DNA of 64,000 nucleotides from Pseudomonas frederiksbergensis (GTDB lineage Bacteria > Pseudomonadota > Gammaproteobacteria > Pseudomonadales > Pseudomonadaceae), in the NCBI RefSeq assembly GCF_003732275.1, contig NZ_MOBM01000006.1, forward strand, positions 358,818 to 422,817, given 5' to 3'. Below are positions 6,928 through 15,732 of this stretch, one piece after another. The notes beneath the pieces were generated by a model. The model was not told where the DNA came from and made no database searches. It saw nothing but the letters and a program-made list of their open reading frames with translations. Within the stretch, counting starts at the first letter, position 1. Each line of letters opens with the position of its first letter. The position numbers and the translations under genes were made by a program.

Positions 6928-6997
6928 CCCCTTCAACCCGCTAACCATCGGCTTATACAGCCCGTAAATGTGACTCGGAGTTGCACTTGATGGCCTG

Positions 6998-7219
6998 ATG
7001 ACGCTCGCCCAAATCAAGAAGATTCACCTTGAGTCTCGAAACAACGTGTCTTCAGTCTTGGTCACTTCCATCCGTCCAGGCCAGATGGATCAGATTCGGG
7101 AAGCCATCTTCCAGTTGGAAGCATCAATTGGCCGTCATGCGCTTGGGGGGTGGACAGCGCTGATTAGTCAGGATTCGCGGTTGCTTTCTTTTGCGCGGTA
7201 TCATAATTTCATACCATGA
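6998..7219 (+). CDS. Small protein of unknown function preceding hicA
   Basis: A 73-residue frame starting at ATG 6998 without a clear ribosome site. It overlaps hicA by ATGA (7216-7219), so it is probably the first gene of the toxin-antitoxin operon or the remnant of a longer gene. The sequence (IKKIHLESRNNVSSVLVTS, ending LSFARYHNFIP) matches no family I recognise. The absence of a good start, together with its position in an accessory patch, makes a decayed gene plausible. Confidence 0.45.
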   Translation: MTLAQIKKIHLESRNNVSSVLVTSIRPGQMDQIREAIFQLEASIGRHALGGWTALISQDSRLLSFARYHNFIP

Positions 7220-7470
7220 ATAACAAACAGCTCAGCACCCTGAAAGCAGTATTCTCAAGGCCGACCCCAGCCACGCTGGAGTGGGCTCGTATCGAATCCT
7301 TGTTCGGTGCCGCTGGCGCCAAGACTATTGAAGGAAATGGGTCCCGGGTGCGCTTTGAGCTGAATGGTGTGGTCGCCACCTTTCACCGACCACACCCGGA
7401 CAAAGAAGCAAAGCCCTACCAGGTTCGTGATGCTCGGGCTTTCCTTGAACAAGCAGGAGTCACCCCATGA
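7216..7470 (+). CDS. hicA: HicA-family toxin
   Basis: An 84-residue protein of the HicA mRNA-interferase family. These toxins have a double-stranded-RNA-binding-like fold and use a catalytic histidine. The segment FELNGVVATFHRPHPDKEAKPYQ fits the second half of the family, with H in FHRPHP a likely active-site region. The gene overlaps the antitoxin gene by ATGA (7467-7470), in the usual toxin-first hicAB order. It would cleave mRNA when free of HicB. Confidence 0.85.
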   Translation: MNNKQLSTLKAVFSRPTPATLEWARIESLFGAAGAKTIEGNGSRVRFELNGVVATFHRPHPDKEAKPYQVRDARAFLEQAGVTP

Positions 7471-7799
7471 GCGTAATGAATTACAAAGGCTATGCCGCCC
7501 GAATTGAATACAGCGAGGAAGATGGCCTGTTTGTCGGCCATATTGCTGGTACCAGAGATATTGTTGGGTTTCATGGCGAGTCAGTACAGGAGCTTCGAGA
7601 TGCATTTGAAGAGGCCGTCACTGATTATCTGGAGACTTGCGCCAAGCTCGGGCGCACACCGCAGAAGCCCTATTCTGGCCACCTCAGTCTGCGTTTAGCG
7701 CCCGCACTCCACGCAACTGTCGCCGTAAAAGCGCAGCTAGCCCACAAGAGTATCAATCAGTGGGTAGCTGACGTTCTTGATCGTGAGGTGCATGCCTGA
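7467..7799 (+). CDS. hicB: HicB-family antitoxin
   Basis: A 110-residue protein. The N-terminal half is the RNase-H-like HicB fold (YKGYAARIEYSEEDGLFVG, then VGFHGESVQELRDAFEEAV). The C-terminal half is a ribbon-helix-helix DNA-binding segment (LSLRLAPALHATVAVKA, then INQWVADVLDRE). It neutralises HicA and represses the operon. A terminator and the tRNA-Arg gene follow, so the pair sits at a tRNA gene, a frequent entry point for accessory DNA. Confidence 0.9.
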   Translation: MSVMNYKGYAARIEYSEEDGLFVGHIAGTRDIVGFHGESVQELRDAFEEAVTDYLETCAKLGRTPQKPYSGHLSLRLAPALHATVAVKAQLAHKSINQWVADVLDREVHA

Positions 7800-7870
7800 C
7801 CACTGCCATTGCACCTTCCTGATAAAAAGCCAGGAGGTGTAAACCTTATTCAGGACGAGACAACACCCAC

Positions 7871-7905
7871 AAAAAAGCCCCAGACCCTAAGATCTGAGGC
7901 TTTTT
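7871..7905. terminator. Intrinsic terminator between hicB and tRNA-Arg
   Basis: AAAAAGCCCCAGA pairs with TCTGAGGCTTTTT with one mismatch. T-runs on both sides allow it to end both the hicAB transcript and the opposing tRNA transcript. Confidence 0.85.
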
Positions 7906-7917
7906 CATTTCTGCGTA

Positions 7918-7994
7918 TGGTGCACCAGGCGGGATTCGAACCCACGACCCCTGCCTTCGGAGGGCAGTACTCTATCCAGCTGAGCTACTGGTGC
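7918..7994 (-). tRNA. tRNA-Arg (anticodon CCG)
   Basis: A 77-nt cloverleaf on the minus strand. The acceptor stem is GCACCAG/CTGGTGC, the D-arm begins GCTCAGCTGGATAGAG, the anticodon loop is CTCCGAA (anticodon CCG, reading CGG), the T-arm is GTGGGTTCGAATCCCGC, and the 3' CCA is encoded. The 3' end points toward hicAB and the C4-controlled gene. Confidence 0.97.
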
Positions 7995-8343
7995 AATGCG
8001 GGCGCCATGATACTCATATGCACTGCGGGCGTCCATGCTGCTGAAGCGTCTGTGCTTTTCGAAAGCGTAACCTGCGTTTGCTACGCTGATCTGAAAAAAT
8101 AGGCAAATGCGGCGTTTTCGTTCTTTTTTTCGAACAGCCTATTGTCCTTTACCCCCTTTGATCCTAGGATTCGTTTGAGATTTCAAACGCTCTTGTCTGG
8201 GTGCTGAACCGCACGAGTTCGATTTGTGCGCTATTTATGTGCTTCAGCCCGGTGAATGATTTCCCTGACGGCAGCCTATAAGGCGCCTTTCTACAATCAT
8301 AATTCGCTCCGCGCGTGCCGCGGTGCTGTTAAGGAAAGCCGAC
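7995..8343. other. Intergenic region, gabD leader
   Basis: About 350 bp between tRNA-Arg and gabD. It must hold the tRNA promoter (leftward) and the gabD promoter (rightward). A CATAAT hexamer near 8300 is a possible -10. I see no gene, repeat or clear operator. Confidence 0.5.
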
Positions 8344-9786
8344 ATGCAGCTTAAAGACACCCAGTTGTTCCGCCAGCAAGCCTTTATCGATGGCGCTTGG
8401 GTCGATGCGGACAACGGTCAGACGATCAAGGTCAACAACCCGGCAACAGGCGAAATTCTGGGCACCGTGCCGAAAATGGGCGCTGCCGAAACCCGTCGTG
8501 CGATCGAAGCCGCGGACAAAGCGCTGCCGGCCTGGCGTGCGCTGACCGCCAAGGATCGTGCGAACAAGCTGCGTCGCTGGTTCGAGCTGATTATCGAGAA
8601 CCAGGACGACCTGGCTCGCCTGATGACTCTGGAGCAGGGCAAGCCATTGGCTGAAGCCAAAGGCGAGATCGTTTACGCCGCTTCCTTTATCGAGTGGTTC
8701 GCCGAAGAAGCCAAGCGCGTTTACGGTGACGTGATTCCGGGCCACCAGCCAGACAAGCGTCTGATCGTGATCAAGCAGCCGATCGGCGTGACCGCAGCGA
8801 TTACCCCGTGGAACTTCCCGGCCGCGATGATCACCCGTAAAGCCGGCCCGGCCCTGGCAGCCGGTTGCACCATGGTGCTCAAGCCTGCTTCGCAAACGCC
8901 TTTCTCGGCTTTCGCTCTGGCTGAACTGGCCCAGCGTGCCGGTATTCCGAACGGTGTGTTCAGTGTTGTGTCCGGCAGCGCCGGCGACATCGGCAGTGAG
9001 CTGACCAGCAACCCGATCGTGCGCAAACTGTCCTTCACCGGCTCGACTGAAATCGGTCGTCAGTTGATGGCCGAATGCGCCAAGGACATCAAGAAAATCT
9101 CCCTGGAACTGGGCGGTAACGCGCCGTTCATCGTGTTCGACGACGCGGACCTGGATAAGGCCGTCGAAGGCGCGATCATTTCCAAGTACCGCAACAACGG
9201 CCAGACCTGCGTCTGCGCCAACCGCCTGTACATTCAATACTCGGTCTACGATGCGTTCGCCGAAAAACTGAAAGTGGCCGTGGCCAAACTCAAGATCGGT
9301 AACGGTCTGGAAGATGGCACCACCACTGGCCCGCTGATCGACGAAAAAGCCGTGGCCAAGGTTCAAGAGCACATTGCTGACGCCGTCGGCAAAGGCGCTA
9401 CCGTGCTGTCCGGTGGCAAGGTGATGCAAGGCAACTTCTTCGAGCCGACCATCCTGACCAACGTGCCGAACAACGCTGCCGTGGCCAAGGAAGAAACCTT
9501 CGGTCCATTGGCGCCACTGTTCCGCTTCAAAGATGAAGCTGACGTGATCGCGATGTCCAACGACACCGAGTTCGGTCTGGCCTCGTACTTCTATGCTCGC
9601 GACCTGGGCCGTGTGTTCCGTGTGGCTGAAGCCCTGGAATACGGCATGGTCGGTGTCAACACCGGGTTGATCTCCAACGAAGTCGCGCCGTTTGGCGGCA
9701 TCAAGGCGTCGGGCCTGGGCCGTGAAGGCTCCAAGTACGGCATCGAAGATTACCTGGAAATCAAATACCTCTGCCTGGGTATCTAA
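8344..9786 (+). CDS. gabD: NADP-dependent succinate-semialdehyde dehydrogenase
   Basis: A 480-residue aldehyde dehydrogenase that oxidises succinate semialdehyde to succinate in GABA catabolism. ATG 8344 is chosen because AAGGA lies just upstream and the protein then begins like GabD (MQLKDTQLFRQQAF). Family motifs are present: TPWNFPAAMI, FTGSTEIGR, the general base in LELGGNAP, and the catalytic Cys in NNGQTCVCANR. The ending SGLGREGSKYGIEDYLEIKYLCLG is typical of GabD. gabT follows after 193 bp, so the two steps of the pathway are adjacent. Confidence 0.97.
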   Translation: MQLKDTQLFRQQAFIDGAWVDADNGQTIKVNNPATGEILGTVPKMGAAETRRAIEAADKALPAWRALTAKDRANKLRRWFELIIENQDDLARLMTLEQGKPLAEAKGEIVYAASFIEWFAEEAKRVYGDVIPGHQPDKRLIVIKQPIGVTAAITPWNFPAAMITRKAGPALAAGCTMVLKPASQTPFSAFALAELAQRAGIPNGVFSVVSGSAGDIGSELTSNPIVRKLSFTGSTEIGRQLMAECAKDIKKISLELGGNAPFIVFDDADLDKAVEGAIISKYRNNGQTCVCANRLYIQYSVYDAFAEKLKVAVAKLKIGNGLEDGTTTGPLIDEKAVAKVQEHIADAVGKGATVLSGGKVMQGNFFEPTILTNVPNNAAVAKEETFGPLAPLFRFKDEADVIAMSNDTEFGLASYFYARDLGRVFRVAEALEYGMVGVNTGLISNEVAPFGGIKASGLGREGSKYGIEDYLEIKYLCLGI

Positions 9787-9979
9787 GCTCGGAAAACATA
9801 AGCAGGCATTGCTTCAAGCGCAAAGGGCACGAGAGCGCTGTCCCTTTGCGCCGCTTCAAACGGAATTTTCTCTGTGGCCGGGAAAGCTGTGGCAGTCGAT
9901 CATCGCATGCTGCCGTAGTTGCCTCCCCGCCGCATTTTCCTTGAACCACGCCGCCCGATGAGCGGTGAATGAGGACACT

Positions 9980-11257
9980 ATGAGCAAGACTAACGCATCC
10001 CTGATGAAACGCCGCGAAGCCGCTGTACCGCGCGGTGTTGGCCAGATTCACCCGATCTTCGCCGAGTCCGCGAAGAACGCCACCGTGACCGACGTTGAAG
10101 GTCGCGAGTTCATCGACTTCGCCGGCGGTATCGCTGTGCTGAACACCGGTCACGTGCATCCGAAAATCATCGCTGCCGTGACCGAACAGCTGAACAAGCT
10201 GACCCACACCTGCTTCCAGGTACTGGCCTACGAGCCGTACGTAGAAGTGTGCGAAAAAATCAACGCCAAGGTGCCGGGTGATTTCGCCAAGAAAACCCTG
10301 CTGGTGACCACCGGCTCCGAAGCCGTGGAAAACTCCATCAAGATCGCCCGCGCCGCCACTGGCCGTGCCGGTGTGATCGCGTTTACCGGCGCTTACCACG
10401 GTCGCACCATGATGACCCTGGGCCTGACCGGTAAAGTCGTGCCTTACTCGGCCGGCATGGGCCTGATGCCAGGCGGCATCTTCCGCGCGCTGTACCCGAA
10501 CGAATTGCACGGTGTGAGCATCGACGATTCGATCGCCAGCATCGAACGCATTTTCAAGAACGACGCCGAGCCGCGTGACATCGCTGCCATCATCATCGAG
10601 CCGGTTCAGGGCGAAGGTGGTTTCTACGTCGCGCCTAAAGAATTCATGAAGCGTCTGCGCGCTCTGTGCGACCAGCACGGTATCCTGCTGATCGCTGACG
10701 AAGTACAAACTGGCGCTGGTCGTACCGGTACTTTCTTCGCCATGGAACAGATGGGCGTTGCTGCCGACCTGACCACCTTCGCCAAATCCATCGCTGGCGG
10801 CTTCCCGTTGGCCGGTGTTTGCGGCAAGGCCGAATACATGGACGCTATCGCTCCAGGCGGCCTGGGCGGCACTTATGCCGGTAGCCCGATCGCTTGCGCC
10901 GCGGCCCTGGCCGTGATGGAAGTGTTCGAAGAAGAGCACCTGCTGGATCGCTGCAAAGCGGTCGGCGAGCGTCTGGTGACTGGCCTGAAGGCCATCCAGG
11001 CCAAGTACCCGGTCATCGGTGAAGTGCGTGCCCTGGGCGCGATGATCGCGGTCGAGCTGTTCGTCGACGGCGACAGCCACAAGCCGAACGCTGCTGCCGT
11101 GGCATCGGTTGTGGCCAAGGCGCGCGACAAGGGCCTGATCCTGCTGTCGTGCGGCACCTATGGCAACGTTCTGCGTGTACTGGTACCGCTGACCTCGCCG
11201 GACGAGCAACTGGACAAAGGCCTGGCGATCATCGAAGAGTGCTTCGCCGAGCTCTGA
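9980..11257 (+). CDS. gabT: 4-aminobutyrate aminotransferase
   Basis: A 425-residue class III PLP aminotransferase that transfers the amino group of GABA to 2-oxoglutarate and delivers succinate semialdehyde to GabD. Visible motifs are GSEAVENSIKIAR, the pocket sequence FTGAYHGRT, the Asp of LLIADEVQTGAGRTG and the PLP lysine in TTFAKSIAGGFP. The start at ATG 9980 has GAGGA upstream. A strong terminator follows 20 bp after the stop, closing the gabDT unit. Confidence 0.97.
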   Translation: MSKTNASLMKRREAAVPRGVGQIHPIFAESAKNATVTDVEGREFIDFAGGIAVLNTGHVHPKIIAAVTEQLNKLTHTCFQVLAYEPYVEVCEKINAKVPGDFAKKTLLVTTGSEAVENSIKIARAATGRAGVIAFTGAYHGRTMMTLGLTGKVVPYSAGMGLMPGGIFRALYPNELHGVSIDDSIASIERIFKNDAEPRDIAAIIIEPVQGEGGFYVAPKEFMKRLRALCDQHGILLIADEVQTGAGRTGTFFAMEQMGVAADLTTFAKSIAGGFPLAGVCGKAEYMDAIAPGGLGGTYAGSPIACAAALAVMEVFEEEHLLDRCKAVGERLVTGLKAIQAKYPVIGEVRALGAMIAVELFVDGDSHKPNAAAVASVVAKARDKGLILLSCGTYGNVLRVLVPLTSPDEQLDKGLAIIEECFAEL

Positions 11258-11277
11258 TTGATTTGTGACCTGATCGA

Positions 11278-11307
11278 CAAAAAACCCGCTTCGGCGGGTT
11301 TTTTTAT
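11278..11307 (+). terminator. Intrinsic terminator of gabT
   Basis: AAAAAACCCGC-TTCG-GCGGGTTTTTTT: a perfect hairpin with a TTCG tetraloop and a T-run, 20 bp after the gabT stop. Confidence 0.95.
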
Positions 11308-11391
11308 GCCGCTTGAAACCATCAGGGGCAATTGAGCTGTATCGAATGGCCATCATTGACTAAGGTGCAAGCATTGCCGTTGGAGTGTGCG

Positions 11392-12606
11392 ATGACTGCT
11401 GTGGTGTTACCCGCTGTACCGCGTGTGCTGATTGCCGAGGCCGACCCTTGGTCTCGCGATCTGCTCAAGCAGGTGTTGTTGAATGTGCGCTGCGACGCAC
11501 GGTTGGACCTGTGTGCCGATGGCCAGGAGACACTGCACCTGTTGGCAGAAAATCCTTACGATCTGGTGATCGTCGACTGGGAGTTGCCCGGTGTCGATGG
11601 CCTGAACATCTTGCGCAGTGTCCGTCAGCGCAAACGTAATCCGCCGCTGCCCTTCATCCTGATGAGCAGCCGCAACGACAGCGCCAGCGTGCGCGAAGTT
11701 TTGCCCTTGGCGCCGACGGCGTACCTGACCAAACCCTTGAACATGGAAAGCCTGACCCAGCGCCTGCAGGATTTGTTGCTGAACGCCGGTGAAGAGGTGT
11801 CCTGCGAGGCGCCCTCACTGGTGCCGGGCATGACCTTGTCGGTGTACCTGGAGCGGCGGCGCGAACTGGCGGACGGCGCACCGTTGATGACCGACGTGCA
11901 GGTGGCGATCAAACGTAGCCTCAATCCCGATGGCCTCGATCTGACGCTGCTGGAGGACGAGATCCGCACCGACCCGCAAATCACCGCCGTTCTGATCGCC
12001 GCCGCCAACAGCGCGGCCCAGCATCATGGCATCGCTGTGCAAACCCTCGCCCAGGCGCTGCATCGCTTGGGTACCGGGCAAAGCATGAACCTGATTCTGG
12101 GCCTCACCCTCAAGCGCAGTGCCCGGCTCAGCGATCCGCAGTTGGCGGACTATGCCGAGCGTTATTGGGAGTTGTCGCTGCACACCGCCGAATATGCGCG
12201 GACGCTGGCGCGCTTGCTGGATCTGGATCAGGCGCGCTGTTATTGCGCGGGCATGCTGCATCGTCTCGGCGACCTGGCCTTGCTGCGCTGTTTGCAGGAG
12301 TGGAAGCAGGCCGGCGGTGAGCTGGATGAATGGGAGGAGGTCGGCGATGCCTTGGCCGAATTCGGCGCGGCCTACGGTTCGGCGCTACGGACCCGCTGGC
12401 GCCTGCCCCTGGAGCTGCGAGAGCTGATTGCGGCGGTTTACCAGCTCGGTGGCGGGGTTTATTCCCGCGAGGCGCTGGTGATGAGCATGGCCGCGCAATT
12501 GGCTCGCCTGACCGAGCATGAGGGGATCGAAGCGTTGTCCAAGAGCCGCGCAGCGCGATTGCTCAAGATCGGATTGCCGGAACTGATGCGTTTGCGCAAG
12601 AAGTGA
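11392..12606 (+). CDS. Response regulator with HDOD output domain
   Basis: A 404-residue protein with a receiver domain at residues 10-130 (phosphoacceptor D62 in IVDWELPG, conserved K114 in YLTKPL) and an HDOD domain over most of the rest. HDOD domains resemble HD phosphohydrolases but lack catalytic residues, and are used as protein-interaction outputs in Pseudomonas signalling. The start at ATG 11392 has GGAG upstream. No kinase is adjacent. It converges on a diguanylate cyclase gene, so a link to c-di-GMP signalling is possible but unproven. Confidence 0.9.
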   Translation: MTAVVLPAVPRVLIAEADPWSRDLLKQVLLNVRCDARLDLCADGQETLHLLAENPYDLVIVDWELPGVDGLNILRSVRQRKRNPPLPFILMSSRNDSASVREVLPLAPTAYLTKPLNMESLTQRLQDLLLNAGEEVSCEAPSLVPGMTLSVYLERRRELADGAPLMTDVQVAIKRSLNPDGLDLTLLEDEIRTDPQITAVLIAAANSAAQHHGIAVQTLAQALHRLGTGQSMNLILGLTLKRSARLSDPQLADYAERYWELSLHTAEYARTLARLLDLDQARCYCAGMLHRLGDLALLRCLQEWKQAGGELDEWEEVGDALAEFGAAYGSALRTRWRLPLELRELIAAVYQLGGGVYSREALVMSMAAQLARLTEHEGIEALSKSRAARLLKIGLPELMRLRKK

Positions 12607-12622
12607 ATCTGACACCAAACCC

Positions 12623-12712
12623 TGTGGGAGCGAGCCTGCTCGCGATAGCGGTTGATCAGCCGACATCAATGTTGAATGTCAGAACCTCATCGCGAGCAGG
12701 CTCGCTCCCACA
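12623..12712. repeat. REP-type inverted pair, family A
   Basis: The arms GTGGGAGCGAGCCTGCTCGC (forward, then reverse complement) lie about 45 bp apart between two convergent genes. Confidence 0.85.
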
Positions 12713-12741
12713 TTGGTTTGGTGTTGAACCGGAATCTGGGT

Positions 12742-13731
12742 TCAGCCAGAAATAATCCGGTTCTTGCCCTGGCGCTTGGCCTGGTACATCGCCGCATCGG
12801 CGCGGGCGAACAGGGTGTCGATGCTTTCATCCTCGTGCGTAAGGCTGCTCAGGCCCTGGCTGACGGTGATGCCGAAGGTCTGGTCGGCATGGCTGAAGCT
12901 CAACCGCTGAATTTCCCGTTGCAGGCGCTCGGCCACTTGCATGGCCATGTCCGGTGCGCAGCCGGGGAACACCGCTGCGAATTCCTCACCGCCGATCCGT
13001 CCGAACAGATCACCACGCCGCAGCGCCGCGCGACCGCTCTCGGCGATACGTTGCAGCACCTTATCGCCTTCCTGATGACCGTAGGTGTCGTTGACCACTT
13101 TGAAGTCATCGATGTCCAGCAACAGGAACGCCATCGGCGCACCATTCAACCGCGCCTGCTCGAATTCGTGATTCGCGCATTCGAAGAAGTGTCGGCGATT
13201 GCTGCTTTGGGTCAACACATCGGTGCTGGCCAGGCGTTGCAGCTCGGCTTCCATCTGCTTTTTCTCGGTGATGTCTTCGGCAATGCCGACGATGATCACC
13301 GGTTGGTCCGGCTCGGCCTGACGGTTGATGAAGCACTTGTCGCTGAGCCAGCGCACCTGGCCGTCGGCGGCGATGATGCGGTATTCGCGATCTTCGACGG
13401 CGCCTTTGACCAGCACTTGGGCGAGGCTGCGCTCGGCGTAGTCCAGATCGTCGGGATAGACGCTGTCGCGCCAGTGGTTGAAGTCGGACAGCAACAGGCC
13501 GGCGGGGCGGCCGAAAATCCGGTCATAGGCCGGGCTGACGTAGAGCACCTGACGGGTTTCCCAGTTGAATGCCCAAAGCACGGCGTTGACGCTGACCAGC
13601 AGCGAGCTGAACAGCTGTTCGCGTTCGCTCAGGCGTGCCACTTCACCCTGGGCATGCATCAGCGCCATCAGTGTTTGCGCGGCCTCGGGCCACTGCGGAA
13701 GGGATGTGTCTTGTAGGCTTTTATTAACCAT
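12742..13731 (-). CDS. PAS-GGDEF diguanylate cyclase
   Basis: A 329-residue protein starting at ATG 13731 (MVNKSLQDTS). The open frame runs further upstream, but no better ribosome site is seen. A PAS/PAC sensor fold is followed by a GGDEF domain with an intact active site GGEEF at 247-251 and a canonical inhibitory I-site RRGD five residues before it. The protein should therefore make c-di-GMP from GTP with product inhibition. There is no signal peptide or membrane segment, so it is probably cytosolic. Confidence 0.92.
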   Translation of the reverse strand: MVNKSLQDTSLPQWPEAAQTLMALMHAQGEVARLSEREQLFSSLLVSVNAVLWAFNWETRQVLYVSPAYDRIFGRPAGLLLSDFNHWRDSVYPDDLDYAERSLAQVLVKGAVEDREYRIIAADGQVRWLSDKCFINRQAEPDQPVIIVGIAEDITEKKQMEAELQRLASTDVLTQSSNRRHFFECANHEFEQARLNGAPMAFLLLDIDDFKVVNDTYGHQEGDKVLQRIAESGRAALRRGDLFGRIGGEEFAAVFPGCAPDMAMQVAERLQREIQRLSFSHADQTFGITVSQGLSSLTHEDESIDTLFARADAAMYQAKRQGKNRIISG

Positions 13732-13879
13732 CGGCACAAATCTCAAAGGGCGTGCCGCTATGTCGACAGCGGCCGAGAACAAAGCCCGCCTGGATGGCGA
13801 AGTGTCTTTGAGATAGGGGATTTGGAGCGAAGTTCCCACTTGGGGGGAAGGGTCCCGCTGGGCGGTATGGCTGCTTGAA

Positions 13880-13916
13880 TTGACGACGCGTTTTTATGGG
13901 TAAAACGCGTCGTCAG
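13880..13916. repeat. Perfect hairpin GACGACGCGTTTT
   Basis: The 13-bp arms GACGACGCGTTTT and AAAACGCGTCGTC flank a 7-nt loop. It lies upstream of the GGDEF gene and past the end of the desaturase gene. It may terminate the desaturase-side transcript or be an isolated palindrome. Confidence 0.7.
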
Positions 13917-13921
13917 GTTTT

Positions 13922-13964
13922 GCGACGGCTTCGCCGCCGAACGGGGGCAAGCCCCCTCGCCACA
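13922..13964. repeat. REP-type half element, family B variant
   Basis: A single degenerate arm of the family-B type (GGGGGCAAGCCCCCTCGCCA), preceded by a small GGCTTCGCC hairpin. No partner arm is visible. Confidence 0.6.
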
Positions 13965-13969
13965 GAGGA

Positions 13970-15154
13970 TCAGACGTTGGCAGGGCGCAGGGAGTAGGTT
14001 TTCAACTGGTCGGCGAAATCACGCAGGGATTGAATCCCGCTGGCCTCGGCCTCGTGTACCCAATCCTTGATGGCGGCCAGCATATCGTGACCATTTGAGC
14101 TGGTCTTGACCCAGATCTGTTGCAAGGCCAGGCGCTTTTCGTAAATTACTTTCAGCGCCTGGCTGTGCTCGAGCATGGTCTGGATGCGCATATGGTGCTT
14201 GTCGTCCAGCAGGCTGGTTTCCCGCGACAGCAAACGCTTGGCCCGGTGGAACTGGTGACGGACGGAGTGATCGACCTTTTCCAGCTCTTGCTTGACCAGC
14301 GGCGCGATCACCAGCTTGCGGTACTGGGCCATGATCTGGAAGCGGTTGTTAAGGATTGCCATGGCGGTGTCCATGTCCAGGCTGCCTTTGCCTTCGACAC
14401 GGTGGGCGATCGGCGCGACCCGCTGGACCTTGGCCAGACGCAGGAAGCTGAAGACCTGGATCCAGGCCCAACCGAGGTCGAACTCCCATTTCTTCACCGA
14501 CAGTTTGGCGGAGTTAGGGTAGGTGTGATGGTTGTTATGCAGTTCTTCGCCGCCGATCAGGATGCCCCAAGGCACCAGATTGGTCGCCGCATCGCGGCAT
14601 TCGAAGTTGCGGTAGCCGATGGCATGGCCCAGGCCATTGACCACGCCGGCGGCCCACACCGGGATCCACATCATCTGGATGGCCCAGATGGTGATGCCAA
14701 TGGTGCCGAACAGCAGCAGGTCGATGACGCCCATGATCGCCACGCCCAGCAGCGGGAAGCGGCTGTAGAGGTTGCGCTCGATCCAGTCTTCGGGGCAGTT
14801 CTTGCCATAGATGCGCAGGGTCTCGGGGTTTTCCGCTTCGGTGCGGTACAGCTCGGCGCCTTTACGCAGAACGGTGGACAAGCCCTTGATGACCGGGCTG
14901 TGCGGGTCATCGACGGTTTCGCATTTGGCGTGATGCTTGCGGTGGATAGCCGTCCACTCGCGAGTGTTCTGTGCCGTGGTCAACCACAGCCAGAAGCGGA
15001 AGAAATGTTTCAGGCCGGCATTGAGCTCAAGCGAGCGATGGGCTGAATAACGATGTAGATAAACCGTGACGCCGACGATCGTCACGTGGGTCATCAGCAG
15101 GGTGACTGCCACCAGTGACCAGGGCGATAAGCCAAGAAAACCTTCGTACCACAT
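13970..15154 (-). CDS. Acyl-CoA/acyl-lipid desaturase (delta-9 type)
   Basis: A 394-residue integral membrane desaturase. All three histidine boxes of the stearoyl-CoA desaturase class are present: HRYSAH (34-39), HRKHH (71-75) and NNHHT near residue 210. They lie among hydrophobic segments at the N-terminus and near residues 130-180. The C-terminal 150 residues are a helical, basic extension. It would introduce a double bond into membrane acyl chains using a di-iron centre. It is a single gene with no visible DesT-like operator in its leader. Confidence 0.92.
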   Translation of the reverse strand: MWYEGFLGLSPWSLVAVTLLMTHVTIVGVTVYLHRYSAHRSLELNAGLKHFFRFWLWLTTAQNTREWTAIHRKHHAKCETVDDPHSPVIKGLSTVLRKGAELYRTEAENPETLRIYGKNCPEDWIERNLYSRFPLLGVAIMGVIDLLLFGTIGITIWAIQMMWIPVWAAGVVNGLGHAIGYRNFECRDAATNLVPWGILIGGEELHNNHHTYPNSAKLSVKKWEFDLGWAWIQVFSFLRLAKVQRVAPIAHRVEGKGSLDMDTAMAILNNRFQIMAQYRKLVIAPLVKQELEKVDHSVRHQFHRAKRLLSRETSLLDDKHHMRIQTMLEHSQALKVIYEKRLALQQIWVKTSSNGHDMLAAIKDWVHEAEASGIQSLRDFADQLKTYSLRPANV

Positions 15155-15320
15155 AGCCTATAGGACCCTCGATAAAGAAAAAAACAGCCGTTGCATTATC
15201 ACTTAGCCCACAGATAAAACCAGTCGCCCTTTCAGATAAGAGTGGCTGGATGTTTCTTTAATCTATAATTCCAGCCTTTTTGTAGGGACATTGGCGCGCT
15301 AATGTCAGCCACCTGTCGCG

Positions 15321-15524
15321 ATGCTTTGCGTGCCGCGCCTGCTCTATCTGGTGCTTTCTGTAACCTGGTTCCAGTTTAGTGGTTATTTATTGAACAGGTT
15401 CTTCGATAGTTCCATTGACCCGCTGCGCTGGCAACTGATCAACGGTTATGCCTGGGTGGCGTTCAGTACCGGGCTGATCTTCATTGCACGGGCTCGGCAG
15501 CTCCTACAAGGGATGGATCGGTGA
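15321..15524 (+). CDS. Putative small membrane protein, doubtful
   Basis: A 67-residue frame with two hydrophobic stretches (LLYLVLSVTWFQFSGYLL and INGYAWVAFSTGLIFIA), so it could be a small membrane protein. There is no Shine-Dalgarno before ATG 15321, and the last codons (RQLLQG) overlap one arm of a family-C repeat. It is either a real small gene whose end was altered by the repeat, or a chance frame. Confidence 0.35.
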   Translation: MLCVPRLLYLVLSVTWFQFSGYLLNRFFDSSIDPLRWQLINGYAWVAFSTGLIFIARARQLLQGMDR

Positions 15525-15560
15525 ACCCCTGTAGGAGTTGCCGAAGGCTGCGATCGTTTG
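15494..15560. repeat. REP-type inverted pair, family C
   Basis: A short reverse arm (CGGCAGCTCCTACA) and a forward arm (GTAGGAGTTGCCGAAGGCTG) in tight inverted order, overlapping the end of the putative gene at 15321. Confidence 0.7.
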
Positions 15561-15626
15561 AACTTCAAGCTAATAACGTTCCGCAATCCCTTGCGCCATC
15601 AAATAATGCATTCTGGTTATATAAAC

Positions 15627-15651
15627 ATTCTTAAATAGTCTTTTTAAGAAT
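15627..15651. promoter_or_regulatory. AT-rich dyad upstream of oscA (candidate CysB-type site)
   Basis: ATTCTTAA and TTAAGAAT form an 8-bp inverted repeat with a 9-bp spacer in a strongly AT-rich region 80-105 bp before oscA. A CysB role is inferred from the sulfate-uptake genes it precedes. Confidence 0.35.
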
Positions 15652-15732
15652 ATCTGCGCCTATCTACTATTGCCCCTACGCCGTAAGCAGTGCCCGCCAC
15701 TGCCAGGCATATCTCATTAAAGGAGCAGCACC

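Noticed and set aside
6905..7848. Direct repeat TGTAAACCTT flanking hicAB as an attachment-site pair
   Set aside because: Only 10 bp, one copy lies inside a hairpin, and neither matches the tRNA end. Chance is the simpler explanation.
9761..11356. 531-codon open frame antisense to gabT
   Set aside because: gabT is certain from its PLP and substrate motifs; the antisense frame would also overlap the terminator and neighbouring gene.
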